Of a stretch of 64,000 nt of DNA, positions 43,430 through 51,489 are shown in pieces (the first letter of the stretch is position 1; each line of letters starts with the position of its first letter). A program made the position numbers and the translations under genes. The DNA is from an uncultured Lachnospiraceae bacterium (lineage in GTDB: Bacteria; Bacillota; Clostridia; Lachnospirales; Lachnospiraceae). The notes beneath the pieces were generated by a model. That model had not been told where the DNA came from and searched no databases. It saw nothing but the letters and a program-made list of their open reading frames with translations. The stretch is taken from NCBI GenBank assembly GCA_946546945.1, contig CAMNOU010000008.1, positions 52,045 through 116,044 of the forward strand. The letters run 5' to 3'.

Positions 43430-43999
43430 ATGAACGATCGCTTATTCTTACATGATAAGACGGTGGTGGGAAATCCGTATGCCCATTATCTTCGGTTTAC
43501 GGTCTACATGTTCTTATTCTGGCTGCTGATAAGCCAAACTTTTACTGTGAAATTTATCGTTATGGGGCTTGCGGCTTCCTTTGTGGTGTCCTGGGTATGT
43601 ACGCCCTTATTCATGATCCGCAATCATGATCAGACAAAGAAATATTTTGCGCTTGGTGTGCCGCTTATTCCGTTTGCCGTTTATGTGATCTGGCTGTTGA
43701 AGGAACTGGTCCTGGCGAATATCGATGTGGCTCAGGCGACATGGAAGAAATCGCTTCCCATTGAGCCGGAGATCATCCGCTTTCAGGTTGGGTTTGATAA
43801 CCCGCTGGCCATTGCTCTTCTGGCGAACTCGATCACTCTGACACCCGGAACGATCACGCTGAATGTGGACCGGCAGGGCGTTTATGAGATCCACGCGCTG
43901 ACTCCGGGAGCAGCGGAAGGGATCCGGAGCGGATCGATGATGAAGAAGGTAGCAAAGCTGTATAAAGAAGACGAGACATTCCGCTTGCTGGAGGGGTGA
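43430..43999 (+). CDS. mrpE: Mrp-type Na+/H+ antiporter subunit E
   Basis: 189 residues from ATG 43430, 6 bases after GGGAGG at 43418-43423. Two or three N-terminal hydrophobic helices (FTVYMFLFWLLIS; FIVMGLAASFVVSW; PFAVYVIWLLKELV) and the conserved LANSITLTPGTITLNVDR segment near residue 130 of MrpE/MnhE. Subunit E is a membrane component of the multisubunit antiporter that exchanges Na+ (or other cations) for H+ and is needed for assembly. First gene of a ten-gene operon. Confidence 0.92.
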   Translation: MNDRLFLHDKTVVGNPYAHYLRFTVYMFLFWLLISQTFTVKFIVMGLAASFVVSWVCTPLFMIRNHDQTKKYFALGVPLIPFAVYVIWLLKELVLANIDVAQATWKKSLPIEPEIIRFQVGFDNPLAIALLANSITLTPGTITLNVDRQGVYEIHALTPGAAEGIRSGSMMKKVAKLYKEDETFRLLEG

Positions 44000-44004
44000 C
44001 AGGT

Positions 44005-44277
44005 ATGCGAACCGTATTGATATTGATCGTTGCAGCGCTTCTGGTCTGCATCATACTGATGATATTTAAAATAATAAAAGGGAAGTCGATCTATGACCGC
44101 ATGAACGGACTGTCGGTCATGGGCGCGCATGTGATGATTGTGATCGTGATTTTCGGTTTTCTGGACGGACGGCCGGAGATGTATATCGATATAGCGATCG
44201 CCTATGCGATTCTTGGATTCGTGACGAATATCATTGTGGCAAAATATCTGGGAAGGAAGAGGGAAGAGGATGATTAG
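44005..44277 (+). CDS. mrpF: Mrp-type antiporter subunit F
   Basis: 90 residues from ATG 44005, 8 bases after GGAGGGG at 43990-43996. Three transmembrane helices; the segment YDRMNGLSVMGAHVMIVIVIFGF in the middle is the MnhF signature (D-R-x-N motif in GKSIYDRMNGL). It forms part of the antiporter membrane core. The next gene overlaps it by 8 bases. Confidence 0.93.
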   Translation: MRTVLILIVAALLVCIILMIFKIIKGKSIYDRMNGLSVMGAHVMIVIVIFGFLDGRPEMYIDIAIAYAILGFVTNIIVAKYLGRKREEDD

Positions 44278-44602
44278 AGAAGTAATAGCCATCGTGTTTT
44301 TGCTGGCCGGCCTCGTGTTCTGCGTAACAACGATTGTCGGCATGTATCGTTTCCCGGACTTCTATGCGCGATGCCATGCGTCGGGAAACAGTGAGACCCT
44401 GGGACTTACGCTCATCTGCGTCGGGTTTATTATTTACAGCGGCCTGAGTCCGATTTCAATAAAACTGGTCATTGTTTTTCTGATCGTGTTTGCCTGCAAT
44501 CCCGTGGGGGGCCATGTGCTGGCGCGTTCCGCGTACAGAAATGATTTTCCCATGACGCTGGCGCACAGAAAGGAGGAGAAGGATGCAGATACTGCTGATT
44601 GA
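44270..44602 (+). CDS. mrpG: Mrp-type antiporter subunit G
   Basis: 110 residues from ATG 44270, overlapping mrpF by 8 bases, with GGGAAGAGG upstream. Three transmembrane helices and the subunit G signature GMYRFPDFYARCHASG near residue 24, with NPVGGHVLARSAYRN near the end. It completes the E-F-G set of small antiporter subunits. The following DUF4040 gene overlaps by 20 bases. Confidence 0.94.
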   Translation: MIREVIAIVFLLAGLVFCVTTIVGMYRFPDFYARCHASGNSETLGLTLICVGFIIYSGLSPISIKLVIVFLIVFACNPVGGHVLARSAYRNDFPMTLAHRKEEKDADTAD

Positions 44603-45215
44603 GGCAATCCTCGTCCTGTTTCTGATCTGTGTGACAGTTGCCATCATGACGGACGCGGATATGTTTGCCTGCACGATTCTGTTTGGTGCTTTCAGTTTCT
44701 GCGCGGTGCTCACTTACCTGATTTTCGGATCTCCCGATGTCGCCTTTACCGAGGCTGTGATCGGAACGATGTCCACGGTCTTTTATGCGGTGGCTTTGCG
44801 GAAAGTGGATCGTAAGACCGTGCGGGGAAGGATCAAGCTTCGCGGAGCAAAGAAAGCCTTTGATGTACAAAGAAGGCGCAGGAGCATCCTTACTTTCGCG
44901 GTAATTCTGACGATTGCCGCGGGCTTCTGTTACTGCTCAAAGTACCTTCCGGCGATTGGAGATCCTGACTCACCGCCGAATACGCATGTGTCGAATTACT
45001 ATATTGAACACAGTGAAGAAGATACGGCTTCCGCGAATGTTGTATCCGGCACACTGGCAGACTATCGTGGCTATGATACGATGTTTGAGACATCTGTTAT
45101 GTTTGTGTCCGGGCTGGTCGTTACACTGATTCTGTATACCGGTGATAAGCAGCTGAAGGAAAAAAAGAGAAGATTTAATGAACAGGAGTCTGCGGATGAC
45201 CGCGATGAAGGCTGA
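44583..45215 (+). CDS. Antiporter subunit with DUF4040 domain (MbhD/MbhE-like, C-terminal MrpA equivalent)
   Basis: A 210-residue membrane protein. The first part (about 1-75) is a DUF4040/MbhD-type domain, AFTEAVIGTMSTVFYAVAL being its signature. The second part (about 100-200) has GTLADYRGYDTMFETSVMFVSGLVV, found in MbhE and at the C-terminal end of MrpA. In canonical Mrp operons this region is the tail of MrpA; here it is a separate gene as in archaeal membrane-bound hydrogenase operons. AGGAGAAGG lies just before ATG, overlap with mrpG of 20 bases. Confidence 0.85.
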   Translation: MQILLIEAILVLFLICVTVAIMTDADMFACTILFGAFSFCAVLTYLIFGSPDVAFTEAVIGTMSTVFYAVALRKVDRKTVRGRIKLRGAKKAFDVQRRRRSILTFAVILTIAAGFCYCSKYLPAIGDPDSPPNTHVSNYYIEHSEEDTASANVVSGTLADYRGYDTMFETSVMFVSGLVVTLILYTGDKQLKEKKRRFNEQESADDRDEG

Positions 45216-45284
45216 GCAGGCCTGATGATTCCGTGCAGAAGTGTGAGATGTTTATGATATGCGCAGAAGGGGAAGGGGGTTATT

Positions 45285-45731
45285 ATGAGAAAGAAATTTG
45301 GAGGAATTGTTCTGGATGTATCGATCCGGATGATTATACCGTTTTCCATGATGTACGCTGTCTATGTACTGGCAGCAGGTGAATCCAGCCCCGGAGGCGG
45401 ATTTCAGGCGGGGGCTGTACTCGCGCTCGGGATTGTATTTGCGAGGCTGCTGAAGGGAAAGGACGCTTCGTTTGTTATACCCGGCAGAATCGCAGTGGCT
45501 GTGGCGGGAATCGGCGCGTTTTTCTATGTATTCACCGGATGGCTCTCTCTGTTTCACGGGGGATATTTTCTGGAGTATGGGGAGATGCCGTTTGGCTTTC
45601 TGGAGTACGGACAGCTTCATGCACTTGGTATTTTCCTGATCGAATCGGGCGTCACCGTCTGTGTTATGCTGACGATCGTCGCGATTATGGAAGCCTTATT
45701 AAAGAGGGAGGACTTTGAAGATCATGATTGA
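45285..45731 (+). CDS. mrpB: Mrp-type antiporter subunit B
   Basis: 148 residues with four transmembrane helices. The segments IIPFSMMYAVYVLAAGESSPGGGFQAGAVLA and HALGIFLIESGVTVCVMLTIVAIM match MnhB domain proteins: the Pro-Gly-Gly-Gly-Phe-Gln motif is characteristic. GGGG-rich ribosome site upstream. A 69-base gap from the DUF4040 gene is the longest in the operon but contains no terminator. Confidence 0.93.
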   Translation: MRKKFGGIVLDVSIRMIIPFSMMYAVYVLAAGESSPGGGFQAGAVLALGIVFARLLKGKDASFVIPGRIAVAVAGIGAFFYVFTGWLSLFHGGYFLEYGEMPFGFLEYGQLHALGIFLIESGVTVCVMLTIVAIMEALLKREDFEDHD

Positions 45732-46110
45732 GATGTTTCATGTATTCCTCGCTTCGAGGGGGATCTACTGCCTGGTGTTCATCTTGTTTTTCCTGGGAGT
45801 GGCCGGCATGATCCTGTGCAAAAACTATATGAAAAAAATGATGTGCATGAATATCATGCAGATTGCCGTGATCCTGTTTTTCCTGTGTTTCGCACAGAAG
45901 AACGGGGCAATGATCCCGATCATAAACGGGAGCAGTGAAGATGCGGCATCCTACATTAATCCGCTTCCTCATGCGCTGATGCTGACGGCGATCGTTGTAA
46001 GCCTGGGTACCACAGGGGTGGCGCTGGCTCTTTTGATGCGCTTAAAAGAGAGCTACGGAACGGTGGAAGAGGATGAGATACTGGGCGACACGGAGGAGAA
46101 AGACGAATGA
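45724..46110 (+). CDS. mrpC: Mrp-type antiporter subunit C (NuoK-like)
   Basis: 128 residues from ATG 45724, overlapping mrpB by 8 bases. GGGAGG at 45706-45711 is 12 bases before; a TTG start at 45715 is an alternative. Three helices; LMLTAIVVSLGTTGVALALLMRL near residue 80-102 is the NuoK/MnhC signature including the buried acidic/hydroxyl pattern, and NIMQIAVILFFL is helix 2. MrpC corresponds to complex I subunit NuoK and lies next to subunit D in the complex. Confidence 0.9.
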   Translation: MIEMFHVFLASRGIYCLVFILFFLGVAGMILCKNYMKKMMCMNIMQIAVILFFLCFAQKNGAMIPIINGSSEDAASYINPLPHALMLTAIVVSLGTTGVALALLMRLKESYGTVEEDEILGDTEEKDE

Positions 46111-47600
46111 ATCTGATGCAGCATTTGCCGGTGCTGATCATAGTGATTCCTATGTCGGCAGCGCTTTTATGTACTTTCTTCAGTATGATCAATATGAAAC
46201 TGGGCAAGGGACTGGTGGTTCTGGCTCTTTCTGCTTCTTTCGTGTGCAGTCTGCTCCTTTTGTTCCGGGTGCTTGCGTCACAGGACCAGACCATTCATTA
46301 CGCAGTGGGCAGATGGGAGGCTCCGATCGGGATTGAATTCGTGGTGGATCCGATCAATGCCGTCATTGTATGCTTTATAACATTTATTGCAGCCTGTACA
46401 TCCATCTACAGTATTGCATTTATCCGCGGCAAGCGGTGGCTCCAGTCCGGCGGCTACTATGCGCTGATCGGCCTGCTTACGATCGGTCTTTGCGGTATGA
46501 CGCTGACCGGAGATGTCTTCAATCTCTATGTATTTCTGGAGATTTCGTCCCTGTCCTGTTACGGACTGGTAGCGATGGGCGGGAAGCGCTCTGTGCTGGC
46601 TGCCTTCCGGTATCTTCTGATCGGTACGATCGGCGCATCCTTCTATCTGGTGGGCATCGGTATCCTTTATTCCATGACCGGAAGTCTGAACATGGCGGAT
46701 ATCGGAGCAATCCTTCACAATGGAGTCAATGATCCGCTGATGATCCTGGCATGCGCATCTCTTGTGAGCGCTTTTGGCATCAAGATGGCCATTTTCCCGT
46801 TCCACATGTGGCAGCCGGATGCCTATTCCTATGCCTATCCTGCAGCCTCCCCGCTGATTTCCGGAGCGATGAGCAAAGTGCCGGCTCTGGCAATGATCCG
46901 GTTTTTCTTTTTTATTCTGGGAGGAACAACGTGGGTCGTAGATGATATGACGAAAATCATCGGTGTCCTGGGAGCGCTGAGCATGATCTTCGGCTCGATG
47001 ATGGCACTTGCGCAGGTGGATTTCCGGCGTATGCTGGCGTATTCGAGTATTGCGCAGCTTGGTTATGTGGCGCTGGGCATCGGCATCGGAAACGCATATG
47101 GTCTGTCCGGATCCGTGCTTCATATATTGAATCATATCTTTATGAAGGGCGGCCTGTTCTTTGCGATCGGCGCGATCCAGTACCGGCTCGGTATCGTGGA
47201 TATCCGCCAGTTCGGACAGCTGCACAAAAAGATGCCGCTCACCTGCTTTACGATCGTGATCGGCGCGCTGGCTATGGTGGGAATTCCCCCGACGGGCGGA
47301 TTTTTCAGTAAATGGTATCTGATGCTCGGCGCGAATGAGCAGCATCAGTATGTATATCTTATCGTCCTGATCATAAGCAGTCTGCTGAACGCGATCTATT
47401 TCCTGCGCGTATTGGAAAAGATTTTTATTTCCCCGCCGGCAAAGAGCGTTGTGGACCATAAAAAGGAAGGCAGTATTCTGGAAGCCCCGCCAACCATGCT
47501 GATCCCCGTGGTCATTTTCGGTATTGGCATGATTGCAATGGGTGTGATGAACGGACAGTTGGTTCAGATTATAAAAGTTACATTACAGGGGGTGCTTTGA
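46107..47600 (+). CDS. mrpD: Mrp-type antiporter subunit D (proton-conducting membrane transporter)
   Basis: A 497-residue protein with about 14 helices, overlapping mrpC by 4 bases. Conserved features of the NuoL/M/N-MrpD family: the Glu in helix 5 (FLEISSLSCYGLVA), the Lys in helix 7 (FGIKMAIFPFHMWQPDAY), and a second Lys/His region (SSIAQLGYVALGIGIG; FMKGGLFFAIGAI). These carry ion translocation. It is the main ion-conducting subunit of the antiporter and comparable to MbhH. Confidence 0.94.
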   Translation: MNLMQHLPVLIIVIPMSAALLCTFFSMINMKLGKGLVVLALSASFVCSLLLLFRVLASQDQTIHYAVGRWEAPIGIEFVVDPINAVIVCFITFIAACTSIYSIAFIRGKRWLQSGGYYALIGLLTIGLCGMTLTGDVFNLYVFLEISSLSCYGLVAMGGKRSVLAAFRYLLIGTIGASFYLVGIGILYSMTGSLNMADIGAILHNGVNDPLMILACASLVSAFGIKMAIFPFHMWQPDAYSYAYPAASPLISGAMSKVPALAMIRFFFFILGGTTWVVDDMTKIIGVLGALSMIFGSMMALAQVDFRRMLAYSSIAQLGYVALGIGIGNAYGLSGSVLHILNHIFMKGGLFFAIGAIQYRLGIVDIRQFGQLHKKMPLTCFTIVIGALAMVGIPPTGGFFSKWYLMLGANEQHQYVYLIVLIISSLLNAIYFLRVLEKIFISPPAKSVVDHKKEGSILEAPPTMLIPVVIFGIGMIAMGVMNGQLVQIIKVTLQGVL

Positions 47601-47601
47601 T

Positions 47602-49086
47602 ATGATTCTGACGGATATCCGGCCAATAATAGCAGTAGCCATCCCCATGTTCATCTGTTTTCTCGTGCTTGTGTTCGGTAAATGGCCGAATCTGCGTGAA
47701 TCATTTACCGTGGCAGGATCTGCCGCAGCAGCGGTTACGGTTTTTTCCATGGTTCCGGGGGTTCGCGCGGGGAACGTTTATGAATGGATCCTGTGCCCGG
47801 TGACAGACACGATGAGTTTTGCTCTCCGGGTAGATTATGCCGGCATGCTTTTCGCATGTGTTTCTTCTTTCCTGTATGTCATGGTCGGCATTTACGCCAT
47901 CGGATATATGCGCGGACACCATGAAGAAAATCAGACCGGATTTTATGCATTTTTCGCGGTCTGTATCTGCTCGGCGCTGGGGATTGCCTTTTCCGCGAAT
48001 CTGCTGACGTTTTTTGTGTTTTTCGAGATGCTGACAATAGCAACATGGCCGCTCGTGTTCCATGAACGCGATGATGCGGCTAAGTTTTCCGGAAGAAAAT
48101 ACCTGATCTATACACTGGTGCCGGGGCAGTTTTTCCTTCTCGGAATTGTACTGACGTACAGCATCAGCGGTTCGCTGGATTTCGCCGCGGGCGGATATCT
48201 GAACACATCCATGGCCGGGTCGGGTGCCCTGGCGGGACTGTTCTTCCTGCTGGTGGGAGCAGGCGCTGTGAAAGCCGGCATGATGCCGCTGCATGGCTGG
48301 CTCCCTTCCGCGATGGTTGCGCCGACTCCGGTCAGTGCCCTGCTTCATGCGGTGGCTGTTGTAAAAGCCGGTGCATTTTGTGTGATCCGTATCATCGGTT
48401 ATGTGTACGGGCCCGGGCTTCTGAAGGAAATCAGGGCTGCAGAATGGCTTGGCTGGATCGCAGTGGCTACCATCATTGCTTCATCGCTGATTGCCATGAG
48501 CCAGGATAACCTGAAACGAAGGCTGGCGTATTCTACGATCGGTCAGCTGTCCTATGTCATCCTTGGAGCCTGTATGCTGACGCCGATGGGCATGAAGGGA
48601 GCTTTGTTCCATATCGTGGCACATGCTTTGATGAAAATTACACTCTTTATGTGTGCCGGCGCCGTGATCGTCACTGCTCACAGAGAAAATATCAGTGATA
48701 TGCGCGGAATCGGCCGGCAGATGCCGGTGACATTCGGCTGTTTTACAGCCGCTTCCTTCGGAATCATCGGGCTTCCTTTTATTGTGGGATTCGTAAGTAA
48801 ATGGAATCTTGCCCAGGGAGCTATGGAGGCCGGGAGACCTTCTTATATTGCCGTATTGCTGATCAGCGCGATGCTTGGCGTCGGATATCTGATTCCGGTG
48901 ACCTATATCGCCTTTTTCAGCAGGAATAAGAACGGGGAGTTCACAAAGTTCAAAGAAGCGGATCTGCGGATGCTGATTCCTTTGTGCATTACGGCAGGAC
49001 TTTCCATACTGCTGGGAATCTTTCCGGATTTTGGTGTACACCTGTATGAACTGGCCGGTCTGGCAGCGCAGGCCATGTGTCAATAG
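47602..49086 (+). CDS. Second proton-conducting antiporter-like subunit (NuoM/MrpD-like)
   Basis: A 494-residue multi-helix protein one base after mrpD. Key residues match the Proton_antipo_M family: FVFFEMLTIATWPLVFHE (helix 5 Glu), VKAGMMPLHGWLPSAMVAPTPVSALLHAVAVVKAGAFCV (helices 7-8 with Lys), and STIGQLSYVILG. A second full antiporter-type subunit in one operon is typical of Mrp systems with split MrpA or of complex I-like and hydrogenase modules. It probably adds a further ion pathway. Confidence 0.9.
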   Translation: MILTDIRPIIAVAIPMFICFLVLVFGKWPNLRESFTVAGSAAAAVTVFSMVPGVRAGNVYEWILCPVTDTMSFALRVDYAGMLFACVSSFLYVMVGIYAIGYMRGHHEENQTGFYAFFAVCICSALGIAFSANLLTFFVFFEMLTIATWPLVFHERDDAAKFSGRKYLIYTLVPGQFFLLGIVLTYSISGSLDFAAGGYLNTSMAGSGALAGLFFLLVGAGAVKAGMMPLHGWLPSAMVAPTPVSALLHAVAVVKAGAFCVIRIIGYVYGPGLLKEIRAAEWLGWIAVATIIASSLIAMSQDNLKRRLAYSTIGQLSYVILGACMLTPMGMKGALFHIVAHALMKITLFMCAGAVIVTAHRENISDMRGIGRQMPVTFGCFTAASFGIIGLPFIVGFVSKWNLAQGAMEAGRPSYIAVLLISAMLGVGYLIPVTYIAFFSRNKNGEFTKFKEADLRMLIPLCITAGLSILLGIFPDFGVHLYELAGLAAQAMCQ

Positions 49087-49097
49087 GGAGGACAGTT

Positions 49098-49373
49098 ATG
49101 AATGCGAAGACCAAGAAAAAACTGTATATGGTATTACTGATTGTTCTTGCGGTCTCTCTGGTGCTGTGGTATTTCGCGGAAGGAGTACATGAGCTGGGGG
49201 CTTATATTGTGCTGGGATTCGCAGGAGCCTGGGTTACGATTTTTCTCGGAAAGATTCTTCTTCCGAAATGGCTGGCCAGAAATGAAGATTATTATGAAAA
49301 GCACAACAGGCCGGATCTGTACGGAGACGGAGGGGCAGAAAAGACGGACGGAGGTGAGCAGCATGTCAAGTAG
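49098..49373 (+). CDS. Small two-helix membrane protein in the antiporter operon
   Basis: 91 residues from ATG 49098 with AGGGAGG 6 bases upstream. A basic start NAKTKKK, helix 1 LYMVLLIVLAVSLVLWYFAEG, helix 2 LGAYIVLGFAGAWVTIFLG, then a charged, acidic tail with repeated Glu/Gly. I do not recognise a family. Similar small helical proteins occur between large subunits in Mrp/Mbh-type operons and may tether or regulate the complex. Its last 11 bases overlap the following large subunit gene. Confidence 0.75.
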   Translation: MNAKTKKKLYMVLLIVLAVSLVLWYFAEGVHELGAYIVLGFAGAWVTIFLGKILLPKWLARNEDYYEKHNRPDLYGDGGAEKTDGGEQHVK

Positions 49374-51120
49374 TATTCATCCGGGTATTTTTCTGATATT
49401 TGCAGGGATTATCACGGCTGCGGTACCGAAGAAAGTCCGCCGTGTTTTGCTGGTGCTGTGTCCGGCCGCGGCACTTCTGGCCGCGCTTTGCATTCCGGTC
49501 GGAATACAGCTCGTTTTTTCCTTTGCCGGTAATTACAATTTTGTATATCTGCAGCTGACACAGCAGAATTATATATTTCTGGTGGTCTTTGCCATGACTG
49601 CTCTCGTAAACGGGATTTATGCGGCTCAAAATGACAGCCGTCTGGAAGCTTTTGCTTCTATGGGCTATGCCGGATCTGCCCTGGGCGTTACTCTGGCAGG
49701 TGACTGGCTGACACTTCTTCTCTTCTGGGAGCTGATGGCGGTGACATCGCTTTTCCTGATCTGGGGCCAGAAACGAAAAGAAGCCACTGCGGCAGGGTTC
49801 CGTTATATTCTGATGCATATGTTCGGCGGCAGTTTGCTCCTTTTTGGCATAGCGTTAGAGACCGCAAAAGGAAATTATCTGATTGCAAATCTGACAGCAG
49901 GTCCTCATGATGCCGCATTCTGGCTGATTTTTGCGGGCGTTGCTGTGAATGCGGCTTTTGTCCCGCTGCATGCATGGGTACCCGATGCCTATCCGCAGAG
50001 TTCGGTGACGGGAGGAAACTACTTGTGCGCGTTTACCACAAAAGTGGCAATCCTGTGTCTGGCCAGAGTGTTTGCAGGGTTTGATTTCCTTCTCATCGCA
50101 GGCCTGATCATGATTTTTTACGGTGCCATTTTTGCGCTGATGGAAAATGACATGCGCCGTCTGCTGTCGTACCATATTATCAGTCAGCTTGGGTATATGG
50201 TGACCGACTTAAGCTTTCAGGGGACAACTGCAGTCAGTGCGGCCGGCGCACTGGCGGCAGGAAATGTGATTTACAAATCGCTGCTGTTTATGTGTGCCGG
50301 TGCTGTCATGTATGCTACAGGAAAGCGGAAAATCAGCGAACTGGGCGGACTGGCAAGGAAGATGCCGCTGACCTGCGTTGTATTTTTCATCGCGGCCTTT
50401 TCGATCGCCGGCGCACCGCCTTTTGCGGGATTTACTTTAAAATCGCTCTCCATCCTGACGGCGCAGGAAGCCGGAAATCATCTGGTGGTTTGGCTCATGG
50501 TTGCCGGGAATATCCTGACAGTCATGTCGATTGCATTCAAGATGGGATATTTTGTCTTCTTCGGAAAAGAGCGTGCGGATGTTGAAGTAGGACGGGTGCC
50601 CCTCAATATGAAGATCGCCATGCTGATCGGCGCCGCAAACTGTATATGGATCGGTTTCCTGCCGCAGTTTGTGTACCGGCGGTTCATGCCGTATCCGGTC
50701 GACTACCATCCGTATCATCTGGGGCATATCCTGGAGTATGTGATGCTGATCACTTCGGTGCTGATCGCCTTTCTGATGTATCTGGATAAAATGGCGCCGC
50801 ACGATACCATCACACTGGATGTTGACTGGTTCCTGAGAAGACCATTTAAGAGAGCCGTTTATGCCATATCGTGGGGAGTCTGCGCCCTGCAGTATATTTG
50901 TGCGAACCTGGGGCGTGAACTGTACCACTGGATACAGGTCATTACTCATCATCCTTATAAAATACTCCGGAGAAAACCCTTCGGAGGAGTGGACGAAAAA
51001 GTATCCGGAACCGATTATCAGGGAGATGCATACCGGATCATCATCGGAGACGGAATGCTGCAGATCCTGATCGTGGTCATCATCCTGGCGCTTGTCATTA
51101 TTATTGAGCATCTGACATAA
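49363..51120 (+). CDS. Third proton-conducting antiporter-like subunit
   Basis: 585 residues from ATG 49363, 5 bases after GGAGGTGA; longer readings overlap the small gene without a ribosome site. About 14-16 helices. Conserved positions: LLLFWELMAVTSLFLIWG (helix 5 Glu), AAFVPLHAWVPDAYPQSSVTGG, TKVAILCLARV, and a long C-terminal extension with two more helices and HHPYKILRRKP loop. The extension resembles the MbhH'/MrpA N-terminal class of antiporter subunits. It is the last gene of the operon and makes three large antiporter modules in total. Confidence 0.88.
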   Translation: MSSSIHPGIFLIFAGIITAAVPKKVRRVLLVLCPAAALLAALCIPVGIQLVFSFAGNYNFVYLQLTQQNYIFLVVFAMTALVNGIYAAQNDSRLEAFASMGYAGSALGVTLAGDWLTLLLFWELMAVTSLFLIWGQKRKEATAAGFRYILMHMFGGSLLLFGIALETAKGNYLIANLTAGPHDAAFWLIFAGVAVNAAFVPLHAWVPDAYPQSSVTGGNYLCAFTTKVAILCLARVFAGFDFLLIAGLIMIFYGAIFALMENDMRRLLSYHIISQLGYMVTDLSFQGTTAVSAAGALAAGNVIYKSLLFMCAGAVMYATGKRKISELGGLARKMPLTCVVFFIAAFSIAGAPPFAGFTLKSLSILTAQEAGNHLVVWLMVAGNILTVMSIAFKMGYFVFFGKERADVEVGRVPLNMKIAMLIGAANCIWIGFLPQFVYRRFMPYPVDYHPYHLGHILEYVMLITSVLIAFLMYLDKMAPHDTITLDVDWFLRRPFKRAVYAISWGVCALQYICANLGRELYHWIQVITHHPYKILRRKPFGGVDEKVSGTDYQGDAYRIIIGDGMLQILIVVIILALVIIIEHLT

Positions 51121-51209
51121 AAGAGAATATTTTGGGACACCTGTTTTCCTATAATCAGGACATGAAAAACAAGTTGACTGTGTTCTGACAGGAAAGTGAG
51201 GGCTCCGAA

Positions 51210-51311
51210 ATGAAAGGTTATACGACACAGGGCGGTTACATGGGATATGTTGACGGCGGATATATGTTATTCGCGTGTGAAGAAGATTACAGAGAATACC
51301 TGGCAGACTGA
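51210..51311 (+). CDS. 33-residue peptide, tyrosine/glycine-rich
   Basis: A short ORF from ATG 51210 to TGA 51309-51311, with GTGAGGG about 7 bases upstream. The product, MKGYTTQGGYMGYVDGGYM followed by LFACEEDYREYLAD, has a repeated GY motif and an acidic end. I have a recollection of similar tiny proteins of about 33-35 residues with the pattern GYMGYVDGxYMLFA in Lachnospiraceae, which supports it being real, but this is not verified. It is followed by a terminator-like hairpin, so it may be a separate short transcript. Role unknown. Confidence 0.55.
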   Translation: MKGYTTQGGYMGYVDGGYMLFACEEDYREYLAD

Positions 51312-51320
51312 TGTGACCGC

Positions 51321-51357
51321 GCTCGGCGCGAGCGTCTCACAAGCGAGACGTTATTTT
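51321..51357 (+). terminator. Tandem hairpins after the small peptide ORF
   Basis: GCTCG-gcg-CGAGC (51321-51333) directly abuts CGTCTC-acaagc-GAGACG (51333-51350), followed by TTATTTT. The second hairpin with its T-rich tail is the probable terminator. Confidence 0.65.
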
Positions 51358-51389
51358 AAAGACATCGGATCTCCTGAGACAAAAAAGAA

Positions 51390-51418
51390 TTGCCAATCCT
51401 TTCACAAGCATATATAAT
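51390..51418 (+). promoter_or_regulatory. Promoter of lysC-truA-alaX
   Basis: TTGCCA at 51390-51395, 17-base spacer, perfect TATAAT at 51413-51418, 72 bases before the start codon. Confidence 0.8.
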
Positions 51419-51489
51419 ACAGAAAGAATTATTCCCATTCTGAAACGATTGCAGAGAACGGGAATGGAATGGTGAAAGGCAGGATGCAC

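Larger units (their letters stand above)
51121..51489 (+). other. 369-base region between antiporter operon and lysC
   Basis: Contains the 33-residue peptide ORF (51210-51311), two adjacent hairpins ending in TTATTTT (51321-51357), and the lysC promoter (51390-51418). No lysine riboswitch was recognised. Confidence 0.7.

Noticed and set aside
46278..47459. 393-residue minus-strand ORF opposite the mrpD gene
   Set aside because: Rich in His, Arg and Gln as is typical for antisense of membrane genes; no start signal and no family features.
43430..51120. Membrane-bound hydrogenase
   Set aside because: No hydrogenase large or small subunit, and no Fe-S subunit genes in the operon; only antiporter-type subunits are present.
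51121..51489. Lysine riboswitch before lysC
   Set aside because: The available leader between the lysC promoter and start is only about 70 bases, too short for the lysine aptamer.
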